64,000 nt of DNA from Pseudomonas sp. B21-028 (GCF_024749045.1 NZ_CP087184.1:3472001-3536000), one strand, 5' to 3'. Positions 52,458 through 61,706 are shown, counted from the first letter of the stretch. Translations and numbers: made by a program. Notes: generated from the sequence alone by a model not told the origin.

Positions 52458-53390
52458 TCAGAAACTTTGAGAGATACGCAACGCCGCGGTATAGCCCTCG
52501 GCACGGTTACGCGCGTCGAACTCCTTGTAGACGTGCAGCCAGACCGGCGGAATACCGGGTTTGAAGTAGCTCACCGCCGGCCCCACGGCCATCACCCGGG
52601 CGCGGTTGCCGCTCTCCAGTCCCGGTGCATCGTCGTCGGTGAACTGGCGGTAGTAGTAGCCGCCCACCCCCACCGTCCAGGGCCCGGCGTGCTGGCCCAC
52701 GGCAAACTCGTGGCGATACTCGACGCCGCTCTTGTAGTCGGTGGCGTTGTTGCGGGTGTTCACGTCGACTTCAAAGCTTGAAGACACTTCAAAGCCGCTG
52801 TCGGACAGGTAGGTGGCGTTGACGATCGGCGAGAACGTCCAGTGGTTGAGCCCCGGTGAAATCAGGCGATTCTTGTCGTAGTCGCCGGTGGGTGCCTGAA
52901 TCTGGAACTGAGTGTTGACGAACAGGTTCGGCGACAGGGTCCACTGCAGGATCAGCGGCAGGAACTGGACGTCCGCCAGGCGAAACGGATCGGCCTGGAG
53001 ATCCAGCGGGCCGACGGGTGTCTGCACCTGTACCGAGGCGTCCATCTTGAAGAATGGCACCACGGTGCCGAAGCCATATTTGGCGCCCAGCACGGTGTAA
53101 TCGGTCATGCGCATGTAGGCGACGCCGATGGACAGCACATCCAGGGAGAAATTGTTGTCCGCCGAGTTACCGTGGCGGTCTTTCTGCACGTTGGCCGAGT
53201 AGAACGCCGTGCGCAGGCCGACGGTCCCGAAGGGCGTGGCCGGCGGCATCATGCCCGCACCGAAGTCATAGACCCCGACCGCCGTGGTCGGCGCGCCGTT
53301 TTCGGTGCCATGGGCGCCGGCGCAGAGGCCGAGCATCCCCAGGGTCAACCAGGTAAAGCGCAAGACGTTTGTTTTCTTATTGTGATTCAT
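52458..53390 (-). CDS. Outer-membrane channel of the phenol-degradation meta-pathway (MetA) family
   Basis: 310 residues with a signal peptide (NVLRFTWLTLGMLGLCAGAHG) and a beta-barrel of the MetA-pathway/SphA-like family (VYDFGAGMMPPATPFGTVGLR, LQWTLSPNLFVNTQFQIQAPTGDY, ending RISQSF with terminal Phe). Such proteins are thought to let hydrophobic or aromatic substrates across the outer membrane. ATG 53390 follows AAGGGG. First gene of the three-gene operon with the MFS and amidase, 71 bases after the AraC regulator gene in the same direction. Confidence 0.82.
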   Translation of the reverse strand: MNHNKKTNVLRFTWLTLGMLGLCAGAHGTENGAPTTAVGVYDFGAGMMPPATPFGTVGLRTAFYSANVQKDRHGNSADNNFSLDVLSIGVAYMRMTDYTVLGAKYGFGTVVPFFKMDASVQVQTPVGPLDLQADPFRLADVQFLPLILQWTLSPNLFVNTQFQIQAPTGDYDKNRLISPGLNHWTFSPIVNATYLSDSGFEVSSSFEVDVNTRNNATDYKSGVEYRHEFAVGQHAGPWTVGVGGYYYRQFTDDDAPGLESGNRARVMAVGPAVSYFKPGIPPVWLHVYKEFDARNRAEGYTAALRISQSF

Positions 53391-53461
53391 CGAATGCCCC
53401 TTCCGACCATATGGTGGTGGGGTCATCCTAGGGAGCAGGCTTCATCGGCCGTTATCCGTTT

Positions 53462-54418
53462 TCAGCACAGATGCGTGCGACGCAGGGTTTGCGAAGGTGT
53501 TTCGCCGAACAGGACCCGATAGTCGCTGGAAAACCGGCTCAAATGCCAGAAACCCCAGCGTGCCGCCACTTCCTGCACGCCCTGGACCTGTTCGCCGCTG
53601 CGCAGCTCCCGGCGTACGGCATTGAGGCGCAGCGCCCGCAAATAGGCCACGGGGTTGATACCCAGGGTTTCCTGGAAGCAATACTGCAATTTGCGCCGAC
53701 TGGCCCCGATGTGGTTGCACAGGTCAAGGATCGACAGCGGCTCGTCGACATGGCTCAACGCGTACTCCCGGGCCCGGTCCACCATGCGTTTGCGTGCCGT
53801 GGGGCTGAGGGGCGGCGCCTCGTCCGGCGCCACCAGTTCCAGCATATGCAGCATCACCGTATCCCGCAGGCCACGGCGGATCGACTCGTAGCCCAACAGC
53901 GAGTCCCGTCCCTGGTCGCTTTCCAACTCCGCGAACAGCGCCGCCAGCTCAGCCGGCAGCGTCGAGTCGCCGAGGCGGTAACACTTGGGAAGATCGGTAA
54001 TTCGAAAACGACTGCCCTGGCGTTCCAGCACGTGCGCCAGCGCCTGCTCGTCGATGGCGACGCCCAGTACATCCAGATGCCGGGGCGTGCGCAATTCAGG
54101 CAAGTTTTGCCCTCGGGCCACCAGCAGGCTGGGCTCGAGGATCGGATGCCCGGAGCAAAACACCGGGCCGTCCGCCACCAACGGCATGCTGAAAGTGATG
54201 GCCCCTTCCCAGGCCATGCCACGCTTGGTCATGGCCTGATTAGAGCGGTCGCGCACCAATTGCATCCAGTCGGAACGGAATTCAATCAACTCGCCTTCGA
54301 AACGTCCAGGAGTCAATTGGTCGTAGCAGACCTGCCAACCGCCCATGTTCCGGGCATGCTCGTCGATGTCTACGGTACGGAACCGATTGACCGGCGATGC
54401 GATGGTATTGTTATTCAT
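53462..54418 (-). CDS. AraC-family regulator of the amidase operon
   Basis: 318 residues. The N-terminal 200 form a ligand-binding region (GWQVCYDQLTPGRFEGELIE) of the kind seen in regulators of aromatic or amine metabolism. The C-terminal 100 form the AraC double helix-turn-helix (LSILDLCNHIGASRRKLQYCF, VQEVAARWGFWHLSRFSSDY). ATG 54418 or 54433 (five residues longer) are both possible. It is adjacent to and co-oriented with the channel/MFS/amidase genes, so it is likely their activator. It is divergent from a GlxA-type regulator. Confidence 0.85.
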   Translation of the reverse strand: MNNNTIASPVNRFRTVDIDEHARNMGGWQVCYDQLTPGRFEGELIEFRSDWMQLVRDRSNQAMTKRGMAWEGAITFSMPLVADGPVFCSGHPILEPSLLVARGQNLPELRTPRHLDVLGVAIDEQALAHVLERQGSRFRITDLPKCYRLGDSTLPAELAALFAELESDQGRDSLLGYESIRRGLRDTVMLHMLELVAPDEAPPLSPTARKRMVDRAREYALSHVDEPLSILDLCNHIGASRRKLQYCFQETLGINPVAYLRALRLNAVRRELRSGEQVQGVQEVAARWGFWHLSRFSSDYRVLFGETPSQTLRRTHLC

Positions 54419-54589
54419 TGACCCGACCTTCATCGATTCCTGGGCTTGTTGGGCAAAGATTACGCAAGTTCCATTCCGTCTCCCGGGCATACCGTGCAAT
54501 TGTGCCGAAAATGGATAATCGACCCGGCATGGCTTGCCTTGCGGTGTATAAAGCACAATGAAATCGACTTCTTGAACATCCGTGCCACC

Positions 54590-55606
54590 ATGAACGAAAT
54601 GCCCCATGACATCGACCTCGCCACCCAATCGATTACCCAGCCACGCACGCTGGTCTTTCTGGCCTACCCGCAAATGGGCCTTCTGGACCTGACCGGGGCC
54701 CAGACGGTGTTCTGGGCGGCGACCAAGGCCATGGCCGAACGCGGCCTGCCCGGCTACGCCATGAATACTGCCAGCCTCGCGGGTGGGTTGATGCGAACCG
54801 CCGAAGGCCTGGTCGTGGAGACCAGCAGCCTGCGCCAGTTCGACGATGTCCTGATCGACACGCTGATCGTCCCCGGCGCGCCCGACATCCGCCAGGCGAT
54901 GATCGATTGCGTCGAACTGGTCGACTGGCTGCGCCGTGCCTCGGTCAGGGCCCGACGCACCGCATCGGTGTGCAGCGGCACGTTCCTGATGGCCCAGGCC
55001 GGCTTGCTGGACGGACGCCGCGCCGCAACGCACTGGGCCATGTGCGACATGCTGAAAAGCGGGTTCCCGGCGGTAGCAGTGGACATGGATGCGATTTTCA
55101 TCCAGCAGGACCACGTGTGGACCTCGGCGGGAGTCAGCGCCGGCATCGACATGGCCCTGGCACTGGTGGAAGCCGACTGCGGTCGCCATGTCGCCCTGCA
55201 GGTGGCCCGGGAGCTGGTGGTGTTTCTCAAGCGCCCCGGTGGCCAGGCGCAGTTCAGTCAGCTGTTGCAACTGCAAACCCAGGACAGCGCCGGCTTTGAC
55301 GAACTGCACCTATGGATTGCCGAGCACCTGGACGACGACCTGACCATCGAACGGCTGGCCCGCCAGGCGCGGATGAGCCCGCGCAATTTTGCCCGGGTCT
55401 ACAAGCGCCAGACCGGACGAACCCCGGCCAAGGCCATCGAGTTGTTTCGCCTGGAAGCCGCACGAAGGTTGCTGGAAGACTCCCAACGCAATATCGACCA
55501 GATCGCCCTCTCCTGCGGTTTTGGTGACGAAGAGCGGATGCGCCATACCTTCCAGCGCCACCTTTCGATTTCACCCCGGGATTACCGCAAGCGCTTTTCC
55601 CGCTGA
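54590..55606 (+). CDS. GlxA-type transcriptional regulator (DJ-1/PfpI domain plus AraC helix-turn-helix)
   Basis: 338 residues: a DJ-1/PfpI-like domain (about 20-205) with the elbow cysteine in ASVCSGTFLMAQAGLL, and an AraC helix-turn-helix (about 230-335; LTIERLARQARMSPRNFARVY, IDQIALSCGFGDEERMRHTFQ). This class includes ArgR, CdhR and GbdR, which respond to amino compounds; the ligand is unknown here. ATG 54590 is used, with no strong ribosome site. It is divergent from the AraC gene and may also act on the amidase operon. Confidence 0.87.
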   Translation: MNEMPHDIDLATQSITQPRTLVFLAYPQMGLLDLTGAQTVFWAATKAMAERGLPGYAMNTASLAGGLMRTAEGLVVETSSLRQFDDVLIDTLIVPGAPDIRQAMIDCVELVDWLRRASVRARRTASVCSGTFLMAQAGLLDGRRAATHWAMCDMLKSGFPAVAVDMDAIFIQQDHVWTSAGVSAGIDMALALVEADCGRHVALQVARELVVFLKRPGGQAQFSQLLQLQTQDSAGFDELHLWIAEHLDDDLTIERLARQARMSPRNFARVYKRQTGRTPAKAIELFRLEAARRLLEDSQRNIDQIALSCGFGDEERMRHTFQRHLSISPRDYRKRFSR

Positions 55607-55640
55607 CCGGGCTGGGGCTCCCAACGATTACCTAACGAGC

Positions 55641-56588
55641 ATGACTTCGTCCATGAACGACTTCTCCTACACACAATACATACGTTTCTGGACCCCAGAC
55701 TCGGGCATCGGCCCGCGCGAACAGGCGCCGATGCTTCCCCAGGAGCAGGCCTGGGCCCATGATTATGCGGCCCATCATCGCTTCAACTGGATCGCGGTGC
55801 TGATGCCGCCGCTGTGCTTCGGCCCCCTGTTGCCCCCCATCGCATTCCTCCTGGGGCTGTTGCTCTATCGAACATTGTTTGCCCCTGGCCTGGACCTGGA
55901 CTCCATCATCGGTGAATCATTGGCATGGCTGGCGGTCGCGGTAGTGCTTTTCACCACGGCCTGGGCGCTGCGCAATTTCCTGCGGGACAAGCACGACCCG
56001 ACCAAACGCTACTGGCAGTCCATGCCGGACCAGGGTGTGGTCGAGCTTGAGCGCCATACCCTGGTCTCGGGTTTCTGCCTGTGGTCCAGCGACTTTGACC
56101 CCGACTGCAACACCCTCATGCTCTGGGTCAACGATAAAATCGTGCACATGCAAGACAGCGGTGTATCGCAGTGGATCCTGGCCAGGACCGAGGCGGGACA
56201 CTGGCTGGTGCTCAAGGAGCAATTCCCGGGCAACTTCACCTACGCTCGGATTGGGCAGGCGCCTGCGCCGGCCAAGCAGCTTCAACCGCGGGCGCAACTG
56301 GCGATTGCCTTCGCCCCCGGTACCCAGTTGCCGCTGGGCCGGCGTTTCGACGGCGCACCGATTCCGTTGATCGACACGTCTTACTGGTTGTCTGGCGATG
56401 AACTCAAGCGCCTTGCCGAGGCCGCCCATCACTGGACCTTTTTTCCACCGGACCGCTACGCGGTGATCAATGAGCAGGATGCCGAATGGGTGCAGCGCTT
56501 GGTGGCGCAAGCGCAAGCCCGTGTCGACCCGGCGGGATACGCCTTTAGCCTGCCTTGCAGCGCTCAAGCAACCTTCCTGGAATCCTGA
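55641..56588 (+). CDS. Unknown protein with two membrane helices
   Basis: 315 residues. A short cytoplasmic start is followed by two hydrophobic helices (WIAVLMPPLCFGPLLPPIAF and SLAWLAVAVVLFTTAW) and then about 200 soluble residues rich in Trp and Tyr. I do not recognise a family. Second in-frame ATG at 55653. It follows the GlxA-type regulator by 34 bases, and its 3' end overlaps the convergent LysR gene by 25 bases. Confidence 0.65.
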   Translation: MTSSMNDFSYTQYIRFWTPDSGIGPREQAPMLPQEQAWAHDYAAHHRFNWIAVLMPPLCFGPLLPPIAFLLGLLLYRTLFAPGLDLDSIIGESLAWLAVAVVLFTTAWALRNFLRDKHDPTKRYWQSMPDQGVVELERHTLVSGFCLWSSDFDPDCNTLMLWVNDKIVHMQDSGVSQWILARTEAGHWLVLKEQFPGNFTYARIGQAPAPAKQLQPRAQLAIAFAPGTQLPLGRRFDGAPIPLIDTSYWLSGDELKRLAEAAHHWTFFPPDRYAVINEQDAEWVQRLVAQAQARVDPAGYAFSLPCSAQATFLES

Positions 56589-57502
56589 TGCCCGGCGTGC
56601 TCGGCTACGAACGCGCTACAACGGGAGCGCAGCCAGCACTCGCCCGGGTCGTTGTGCGAAGCACCGCCCCAGACCATCGACAGCGCGTGCTCGGGCAAGC
56701 GAATCGGCGCCGGCTCGGCCCTCAAGCCTGCGACCGTCGCCATTGCCTGGGCGACATAGTCCGGCACGATGGCAACCATGTCGCTGTGAGCCAATAGCAC
56801 GGGCAAGGCGCTGAACTGTGGCACGGTCAGCACCACCCGGCGTTGGCGCCCGATCAGGCTCAAGGCGCGATCGGAGTCATCGATGACATTGCCCATGGAC
56901 GACACCACCGCGTGGGGTCGCTGGCAGAACTCATCCAGGGACAATTCGCCCGGCTGCGAATCGGCCCGCAACAGCATCGGCCGAATCCGACGCAAGTCCT
57001 TGCGCCGGGCATTGGCCGGCAACTCTAGGGTGTGGCTGATGCCGAGGGTGATTTCCCCGCTGATCAGCAACTGGGACATCTGCCATTGATCAGCCCGGCG
57101 CACCACCAATGTCGTGCCAGGTGCCTCGACCCGCAGGCGGCGCAACAGACCCGGCAGCAACGCATACTCAACGTCATCGGACATTCCGACATGAAAGGTC
57201 GCCTCACTGGTGCCCGGATCGAACGCCTGGCAGCGACTCAGGGCAGCGGCAATGCCGTCCAGTGCCGGGCTCAGGTTGGAGAATATCTCCTGGGCCCGTG
57301 ACGTCGGCTCCATCAACCGACCTGAACGGATGAACAAGGGGTCATCGAACATCAGTCGCAAGCGTGCCAATGCACTGCTGATCGTCGGTTGACCGAGAAA
57401 GAGCTTTTCGCCGACACGACTGACATTTCGCTCGTGCATCAGGGTTTCGAAGACAACCAGCAGATTGATGTCAGCACGACGCAGGTCATTTCTGTTCATC
57501 AT
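56564..57502 (-). CDS. LysR-family regulator (NodD-like subgroup)
   Basis: 312 residues. The helix-turn-helix (about 10-70; ADINLLVVFETLMHERNVSRVGEKLFLGQPTISSALARLR in pieces) is of the subgroup that starts DLNLL, and the effector domain covers about 95-300. It has no divergent target gene: the 356-bp upstream gap leads to a response regulator. Its 3' end overlaps the gene for the two-helix protein. Target and effector unknown. Confidence 0.85.
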   Translation of the reverse strand: MMNRNDLRRADINLLVVFETLMHERNVSRVGEKLFLGQPTISSALARLRLMFDDPLFIRSGRLMEPTSRAQEIFSNLSPALDGIAAALSRCQAFDPGTSEATFHVGMSDDVEYALLPGLLRRLRVEAPGTTLVVRRADQWQMSQLLISGEITLGISHTLELPANARRKDLRRIRPMLLRADSQPGELSLDEFCQRPHAVVSSMGNVIDDSDRALSLIGRQRRVVLTVPQFSALPVLLAHSDMVAIVPDYVAQAMATVAGLRAEPAPIRLPEHALSMVWGGASHNDPGECWLRSRCSAFVAEHAGHQDSRKVA

Positions 57503-57858
57503 AGTAGCCGTCCCAGGCGCCAGGCCATTGAGTCAGGAGTTGACAGGATCATCGCCGGCCCTTTCATCGAGACGCACCGGCGACGGTATGCCTGGCAGGT
57601 TATGCCGGTGGCCGCGCGCTTGTCTGTTGTACCTGGGGACAACCCATTCAACCTTTAGGCAAGCTCACTGATACTTCGGTATGCAGCGCTTCAGGGCCGT
57701 GGCGCAATTTCAGGGTTTTATGTCCTTCCTGGTGGATAAGCGGCACTTTTAAGATGCAGCGATTTCCATGACCGTAGGATCCGAGCGCAGCCCCAAGGCA
57801 CTTCGTGCTGGTTCGCACCGCCCCTGCTCACTTGCCAATGATTCGTTTCGGAAAGCCG
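57503..57858. other. Intergenic region with no recognised gene
   Basis: 356 bp between the divergent LysR and response-regulator genes. I see no repeat element or clear operator; it must contain both promoters. GGAAAG at its right end is the ribosome site of the next gene. Confidence 0.5.
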
Positions 57859-58509
57859 ATGACGCCCCCCCACACCACCCGCCAGACCATCAACGACGAG
57901 CCGCTCGTCTATATCGTCGACGACGATCAACCGCTGCGCGAAGCCCTCGGTGGCCTGTTGCGCTCTATTGGCCTGCAGGTCTCATTGTTCGGTTCGGTGA
58001 CGGAGTTCATGCAACACCCGCGCCCCGACCAGCCCAGTTGCCTGGTGCTCGACGTGCGGTTGCGAGGCACCAGCGGCCTGGAGTTCCAGCAGCAACTGGC
58101 AACGGCCAATATCAACCTGCCGATTGTGTTCATGACCGGCTACGGCGATATCGCCATGACGGTCAAGGCCATGAAAGCCGGCGCGGTGGATTTCCTGAGC
58201 AAACCCTTCCGGGAGCAGGACTTGATCGATGCAGTGTCCGCAGCCCTCCAGCGGGATCGATTGCGCCGCGAGTCCGACCTTAGCCGTCGGGAGCTCCAGG
58301 ACTGTTACGCGACCCTGACGGTCCGGGAACAGCAGGTGATGGCCTTGGCCGTGTCGGGATTGATGAACAAACAGATCGCCGGGGAAATCGGCCTGAGCGA
58401 AATCACGGTCAAGATCCACCGGGGCCAGGCCATGCGCAAAATGCGTGCGCGCTCATTCGCCGATCTGGTGCGCATGGCCCAGGCGCTGGACATGCAACGC
58501 GCCGGTTGA
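57859..58509 (+). CDS. FixJ-type response regulator (orphan)
   Basis: 216 residues: a receiver (about 15-130) with Asp65 in LVLDVRLRGTSG, MTGYGDIAMTVKAMKAGAVDFLSKPF typical of FixJ/StyR, and a LuxR helix-turn-helix (about 150-212; TVREQQVMALAVSGLMNKQIAGEIGLSEITVKIHR). No kinase gene is adjacent. ATG 57859 has GGAAAG upstream. A second receiver gene follows after 100 bases. Confidence 0.88.
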   Translation: MTPPHTTRQTINDEPLVYIVDDDQPLREALGGLLRSIGLQVSLFGSVTEFMQHPRPDQPSCLVLDVRLRGTSGLEFQQQLATANINLPIVFMTGYGDIAMTVKAMKAGAVDFLSKPFREQDLIDAVSAALQRDRLRRESDLSRRELQDCYATLTVREQQVMALAVSGLMNKQIAGEIGLSEITVKIHRGQAMRKMRARSFADLVRMAQALDMQRAG

Positions 58510-58609
58510 AGGTTCATACCCAGGTATAGCTTGGCGGGGTGACAGGACAGGGTATCTTGCAGGGAAGACGGGGCCTTAATGGCGACCTGACATCACCTTC
58601 GGTACCTAA

Positions 58610-58987
58610 ATGTCCAATACCGCAATTATTTCAGTGGTCGATGACGATGAGTCCGTTCGAATCGCCTTGGAGGGTCTGTTGCGCTCCAGCGGCTATACCG
58701 TTCGAACGTATGCCAATGCGCTGGATTTCCTGACCTACAGCGGCCCCGAACAGACCGCCTGCCTGATCTTGGATATCACGATGCCCGGCATGAGCGGCAT
58801 CCAGATGTACAACGAACTGGCCGACCAAGGCATTCACATCCCGGTCATCTTCATCACCGGCCATCTCGCCCCGATGCCCCGGGTCAAGGCCGGCGCAGTG
58901 GAGCCGGTGGCATTCTTTCCCAAGCCGTTTCACTGCGCTGAATTGATCGCCAGCATCGACTCGGTGCTCAATCGGCCGGTTGGCTGA
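58610..58987 (+). CDS. Stand-alone receiver-domain protein (orphan)
   Basis: 125 residues consisting of a receiver domain alone: acidic pocket Asp11-13, Asp55 in LILDITMPGMSG, ITGH and Lys in FPKPF. There is no output domain. It is of the FixJ receiver kind, so it may compete for, or relay, phosphate to the preceding FixJ-type protein. A REP array starts 57 bases downstream. Confidence 0.85.
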   Translation: MSNTAIISVVDDDESVRIALEGLLRSSGYTVRTYANALDFLTYSGPEQTACLILDITMPGMSGIQMYNELADQGIHIPVIFITGHLAPMPRVKAGAVEPVAFFPKPFHCAELIASIDSVLNRPVG

Positions 58988-59043
58988 AACAATCAAACAT
59001 TCCCTGTGGGGTTCACGAAAGCAGCGTCCAGCCACCAATCCCT

Positions 59044-60070
59044 GTGGGAGCGAGCCTGCTCGCGATGGCGGTGGGTCAGCTTGCATCCATGTTGAATGTG
59101 CCGCCGTCATCGCGGGCAAGCCCGGCTCCCACAGGTTCCGCGGGGTTCACAAAAACAGCGTCCAACCGCCAATCCCTGTGGGAGCGGGCTTGCTCGCGAA
59201 GGCGGTGGGTCAGCTTGCATCCATGTTGAATGTACCGCCGTCATCGCGGGCAAGCCCGGCTCCCACAGGTTCCGCGGGGTTCACGAAAGCAGCGTCCAGC
59301 CACCAATCCCTGTGGGAGCGGGCTTGCTCGCGAAGGCGGTGGGTCAGCTTGCATCCATGTTGAATGTGCCGCCGTCATCGCGGGCAAGCCCGGCTCCCAC
59401 AGGTTCCGCGGGGTTCACAAAAACAGCGTCCAGCCACCAATCCCTGTGGGAGCGGGCTTGCTCGCGAAGACGGTGGGTCAGCTTGCATCCATGTTGGATG
59501 CACCGCCGTCATCGCAGGCAAGCCCGGCTCCCACAGGTTCCGCGTGGTTCACAAAAACAGCGTCCAGCCACCAACCCTTGTGGGAGCGAGCCTGCTCGCG
59601 ATGGCGGTGGGTCAGCTTGCATCCATGTTGAATGTGCCGCCGTCATCGCGGGCAAGCCCGGCTCCCACAGGTTCCGCGGGGTTCACAAAAACAGCGTCCA
59701 ACCACCAACCCTTGTGGGAGCGAGCCTGCTCGCGATGGCGGTGGGTCAGCTTGCATCCATGTTGAACGTACCGCCGTCATCGCGGGCAAGCCCGGCTCCC
59801 ACAGGTTCCGCGGGGTTCACGAAAGCAGCGTTCAGCCACCAACCCTTGTGGGAGCGGGCTTGCTCGCGAAGGCGGTGGGTCAGCTTGCATCCATGTTGAA
59901 TGTGCCGCCGTCATCGCGGGCAAGCCCGGCTCCCACAGGTTCCGTGGGGTTCACGAAAGCAGCGTCCGACCACCAACCCTTGTGGGAGCGAGCCTGCTCG
60001 CGATAGCGGTGGGTCAGCTTGCATCCATGTTGAATGTGCCGCCGTCATCGCGAGCAGGCTCGCTCCCACA
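59044..60070. repeat. Family-A tandem REP array, eight units of exactly 134 bp
   Basis: Doublet units begin at 59044, 59178, 59312, 59446, 59580, 59714, 59848 and 59982, a constant 134-bp step. The left arm alternates between two versions (GCGAGCCTGCTCGCGATGG in units 1, 5, 6, 8; GCGGGCTTGCTCGCGAAG in 2, 3, 4, 7), while centre and linker are almost constant. Only the last unit has the right arm TCGCGAGCAGGC. The gene-free stretch is 58988-60300; 60071-60300 has only the ribosome site (GGGAG) of the next gene. Confidence 0.95.
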
Positions 60071-60300
60071 AGGGATGCGGTGCATCCGTCGCTCTAACAC
60101 CTTCGTATAGATCCTTCATACGCAGACATGCCCCCGCTGACCTTATGTAGAAGTGTCGGATGCCGGGCCGGCGAATACCATTTCCTACAGCGAACCGAAG
60201 CTGAATGCAGAAAGCCACGCACGTTCGGGTACTTCGCGACACGGTCACGCTGAAACAGCTGAACAATTCAACGTATCGATTTTGTCTTCGGGAGCACATC

Positions 60301-61503
60301 ATGAAACAGCATATTCTGGTAATTGGCGCAGGTTTCGGTGGGGTTTGGAGCGCTTTGAGCGCGGCCCGCCTGTTGGACCAGCATGATCGCAACGATGTGC
60401 AGATTACCGTCCTGGCGCCCCAGGCGGAGCTGCGCATCCGGCCACGATTCTACGAGCCGGACGTCCATACGATGAAGGCCCCGCTGGACGGACTGTTCAA
60501 CGCGGTCGGGGTGAATTTCGTGCAGGGCTCGGCGCAGAGCGTCGATGCCGGTCTCAAGCAAGTGGGCTATCGCGACGCCTCCGGCGCCCAAGGCACGCTG
60601 AACTATGACCGTCTGGTGCTCGCCGCCGGCAGTCAGTTGATGCGTGCTGACTTCAAGGGTGTGATCGAGCATGCCTTCGACGTCGATGAAATCGAGCAGG
60701 CAACCCGCCTCGAAGCCCACATCAAGTCCCTCGCCAACCTGCCGGACAGCCCAGCCCGCAACACCGTGGTGGTGGCCGGTGGCGGCTTTACCGGGATCGA
60801 AACCGCCACCGAAATGCCCGCTCGCCTGCGCGCCGCCCTGGGCGAGCAGGCCAACATCCGGGTCATCGTCGTCGACCGAGCCCCAGAGATCGGCGCCTCC
60901 CTGGGCGAAGGCATCCGCCCTTCCCTGATCGAAGCGTCCGCTCACCTGGGCATCGAATGGATCCTCAACGCCTCGGTCGAATCGGTGGATGCCGACGGCG
61001 TCACCCTGTCGAACGGCCAGCGCATCGAATCCAGCACCGTGGTCTGGACCGTCGGTTTCCGTGCCAGTCCGTTGACCGAACACGTACCCGGCACCCGTGA
61101 TCGCCAGGGGCGCTTGCACGTCGACGGCAACCTGAAAGTATTGGGCCAGGACCACATCTTCGCCGCCGGTGACGTGGCTTATGCCGCCACCGACACCGTG
61201 GGCAACTATGCGGCAATGTCCTGCCAGCACGCCATCGCCCTGGGGCGCTACGCCGGCAACAACGTTGCCGCCGACCTGCTGGGCGTGGCACCGATGCCCT
61301 ACAGCCAGCCCAAATACGTGACCTGCCTGGACCTGGGCGCCTGGGGCGCGGTGTACACCGAAGGTTGGGATCGCCAGCTCAAACTGGTGGGCCAGGAGGC
61401 CAAGACCCTCAAGACCCAGATCAACTCGATATGGATCTACCCACCCGCCGCCGACCGCGCGGCAGCACTGGCAGCGGCCGACCCATCGATTCCGGTGGCA
61501 TGA
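60301..61503 (+). CDS. NDH-2-like NAD(P)/FAD-dependent oxidoreductase
   Basis: 400 residues with two dinucleotide folds: an FAD motif VIGAGFGGVWSAL from residue 7 and an NAD motif VVVAGGGFTGIETATEMPA near 155-175. C-terminal FAD motif HIFAAGDVAYA is also present. It resembles type II NADH dehydrogenases, which pass electrons to quinone without pumping protons, but the amphipathic membrane-anchor end is not obvious, so a soluble relative is possible. ATG 60301 is preceded by GGGAG. Monocistronic with its own terminator. Confidence 0.85.
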   Translation: MKQHILVIGAGFGGVWSALSAARLLDQHDRNDVQITVLAPQAELRIRPRFYEPDVHTMKAPLDGLFNAVGVNFVQGSAQSVDAGLKQVGYRDASGAQGTLNYDRLVLAAGSQLMRADFKGVIEHAFDVDEIEQATRLEAHIKSLANLPDSPARNTVVVAGGGFTGIETATEMPARLRAALGEQANIRVIVVDRAPEIGASLGEGIRPSLIEASAHLGIEWILNASVESVDADGVTLSNGQRIESSTVVWTVGFRASPLTEHVPGTRDRQGRLHVDGNLKVLGQDHIFAAGDVAYAATDTVGNYAAMSCQHAIALGRYAGNNVAADLLGVAPMPYSQPKYVTCLDLGAWGAVYTEGWDRQLKLVGQEAKTLKTQINSIWIYPPAADRAAALAAADPSIPVA

Positions 61504-61556
61504 TTTCACTTTCCAACCCCGGCCAGGTCCCTCCTTTCTGAGCCGGTTTTTCCCAG

Positions 61557-61590
61557 ACACCCGCCATTGATGGTTAGGCGGGTGTTTTTT
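61557..61590 (+). terminator. Rho-independent terminator after the oxidoreductase gene
   Basis: Stem ACACCCGCC / GGCGGGTGT with an 11-base loop and a run of six T. Confidence 0.92.
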
Positions 61591-61706
61591 CGTGTCTGCC
61601 CAGCCTGAATATCGCCACTGCCCAGGAAAATCCGCATCAATCCACGTCCCCTGCCCGAGCATCACAAGGTAAGGTAGGCAAAAAACCATCCGGATCGAGG
61701 TGTGCC

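Noticed and set aside
53462..55309. The AraC gene could start much further upstream, giving a 615-residue protein
   Set aside because: The extra part lies antisense to the GlxA-type gene and has no domain; the natural AraC N-terminus starts at 54418 or 54433.
59044..60070. Array resembles a CRISPR at first glance, with regular spacing and palindromic repeats
   Set aside because: The period is 134 bp, the stretches between palindromes are conserved rather than unique, and no cas genes are present. It is a tandem array of REP doublets.
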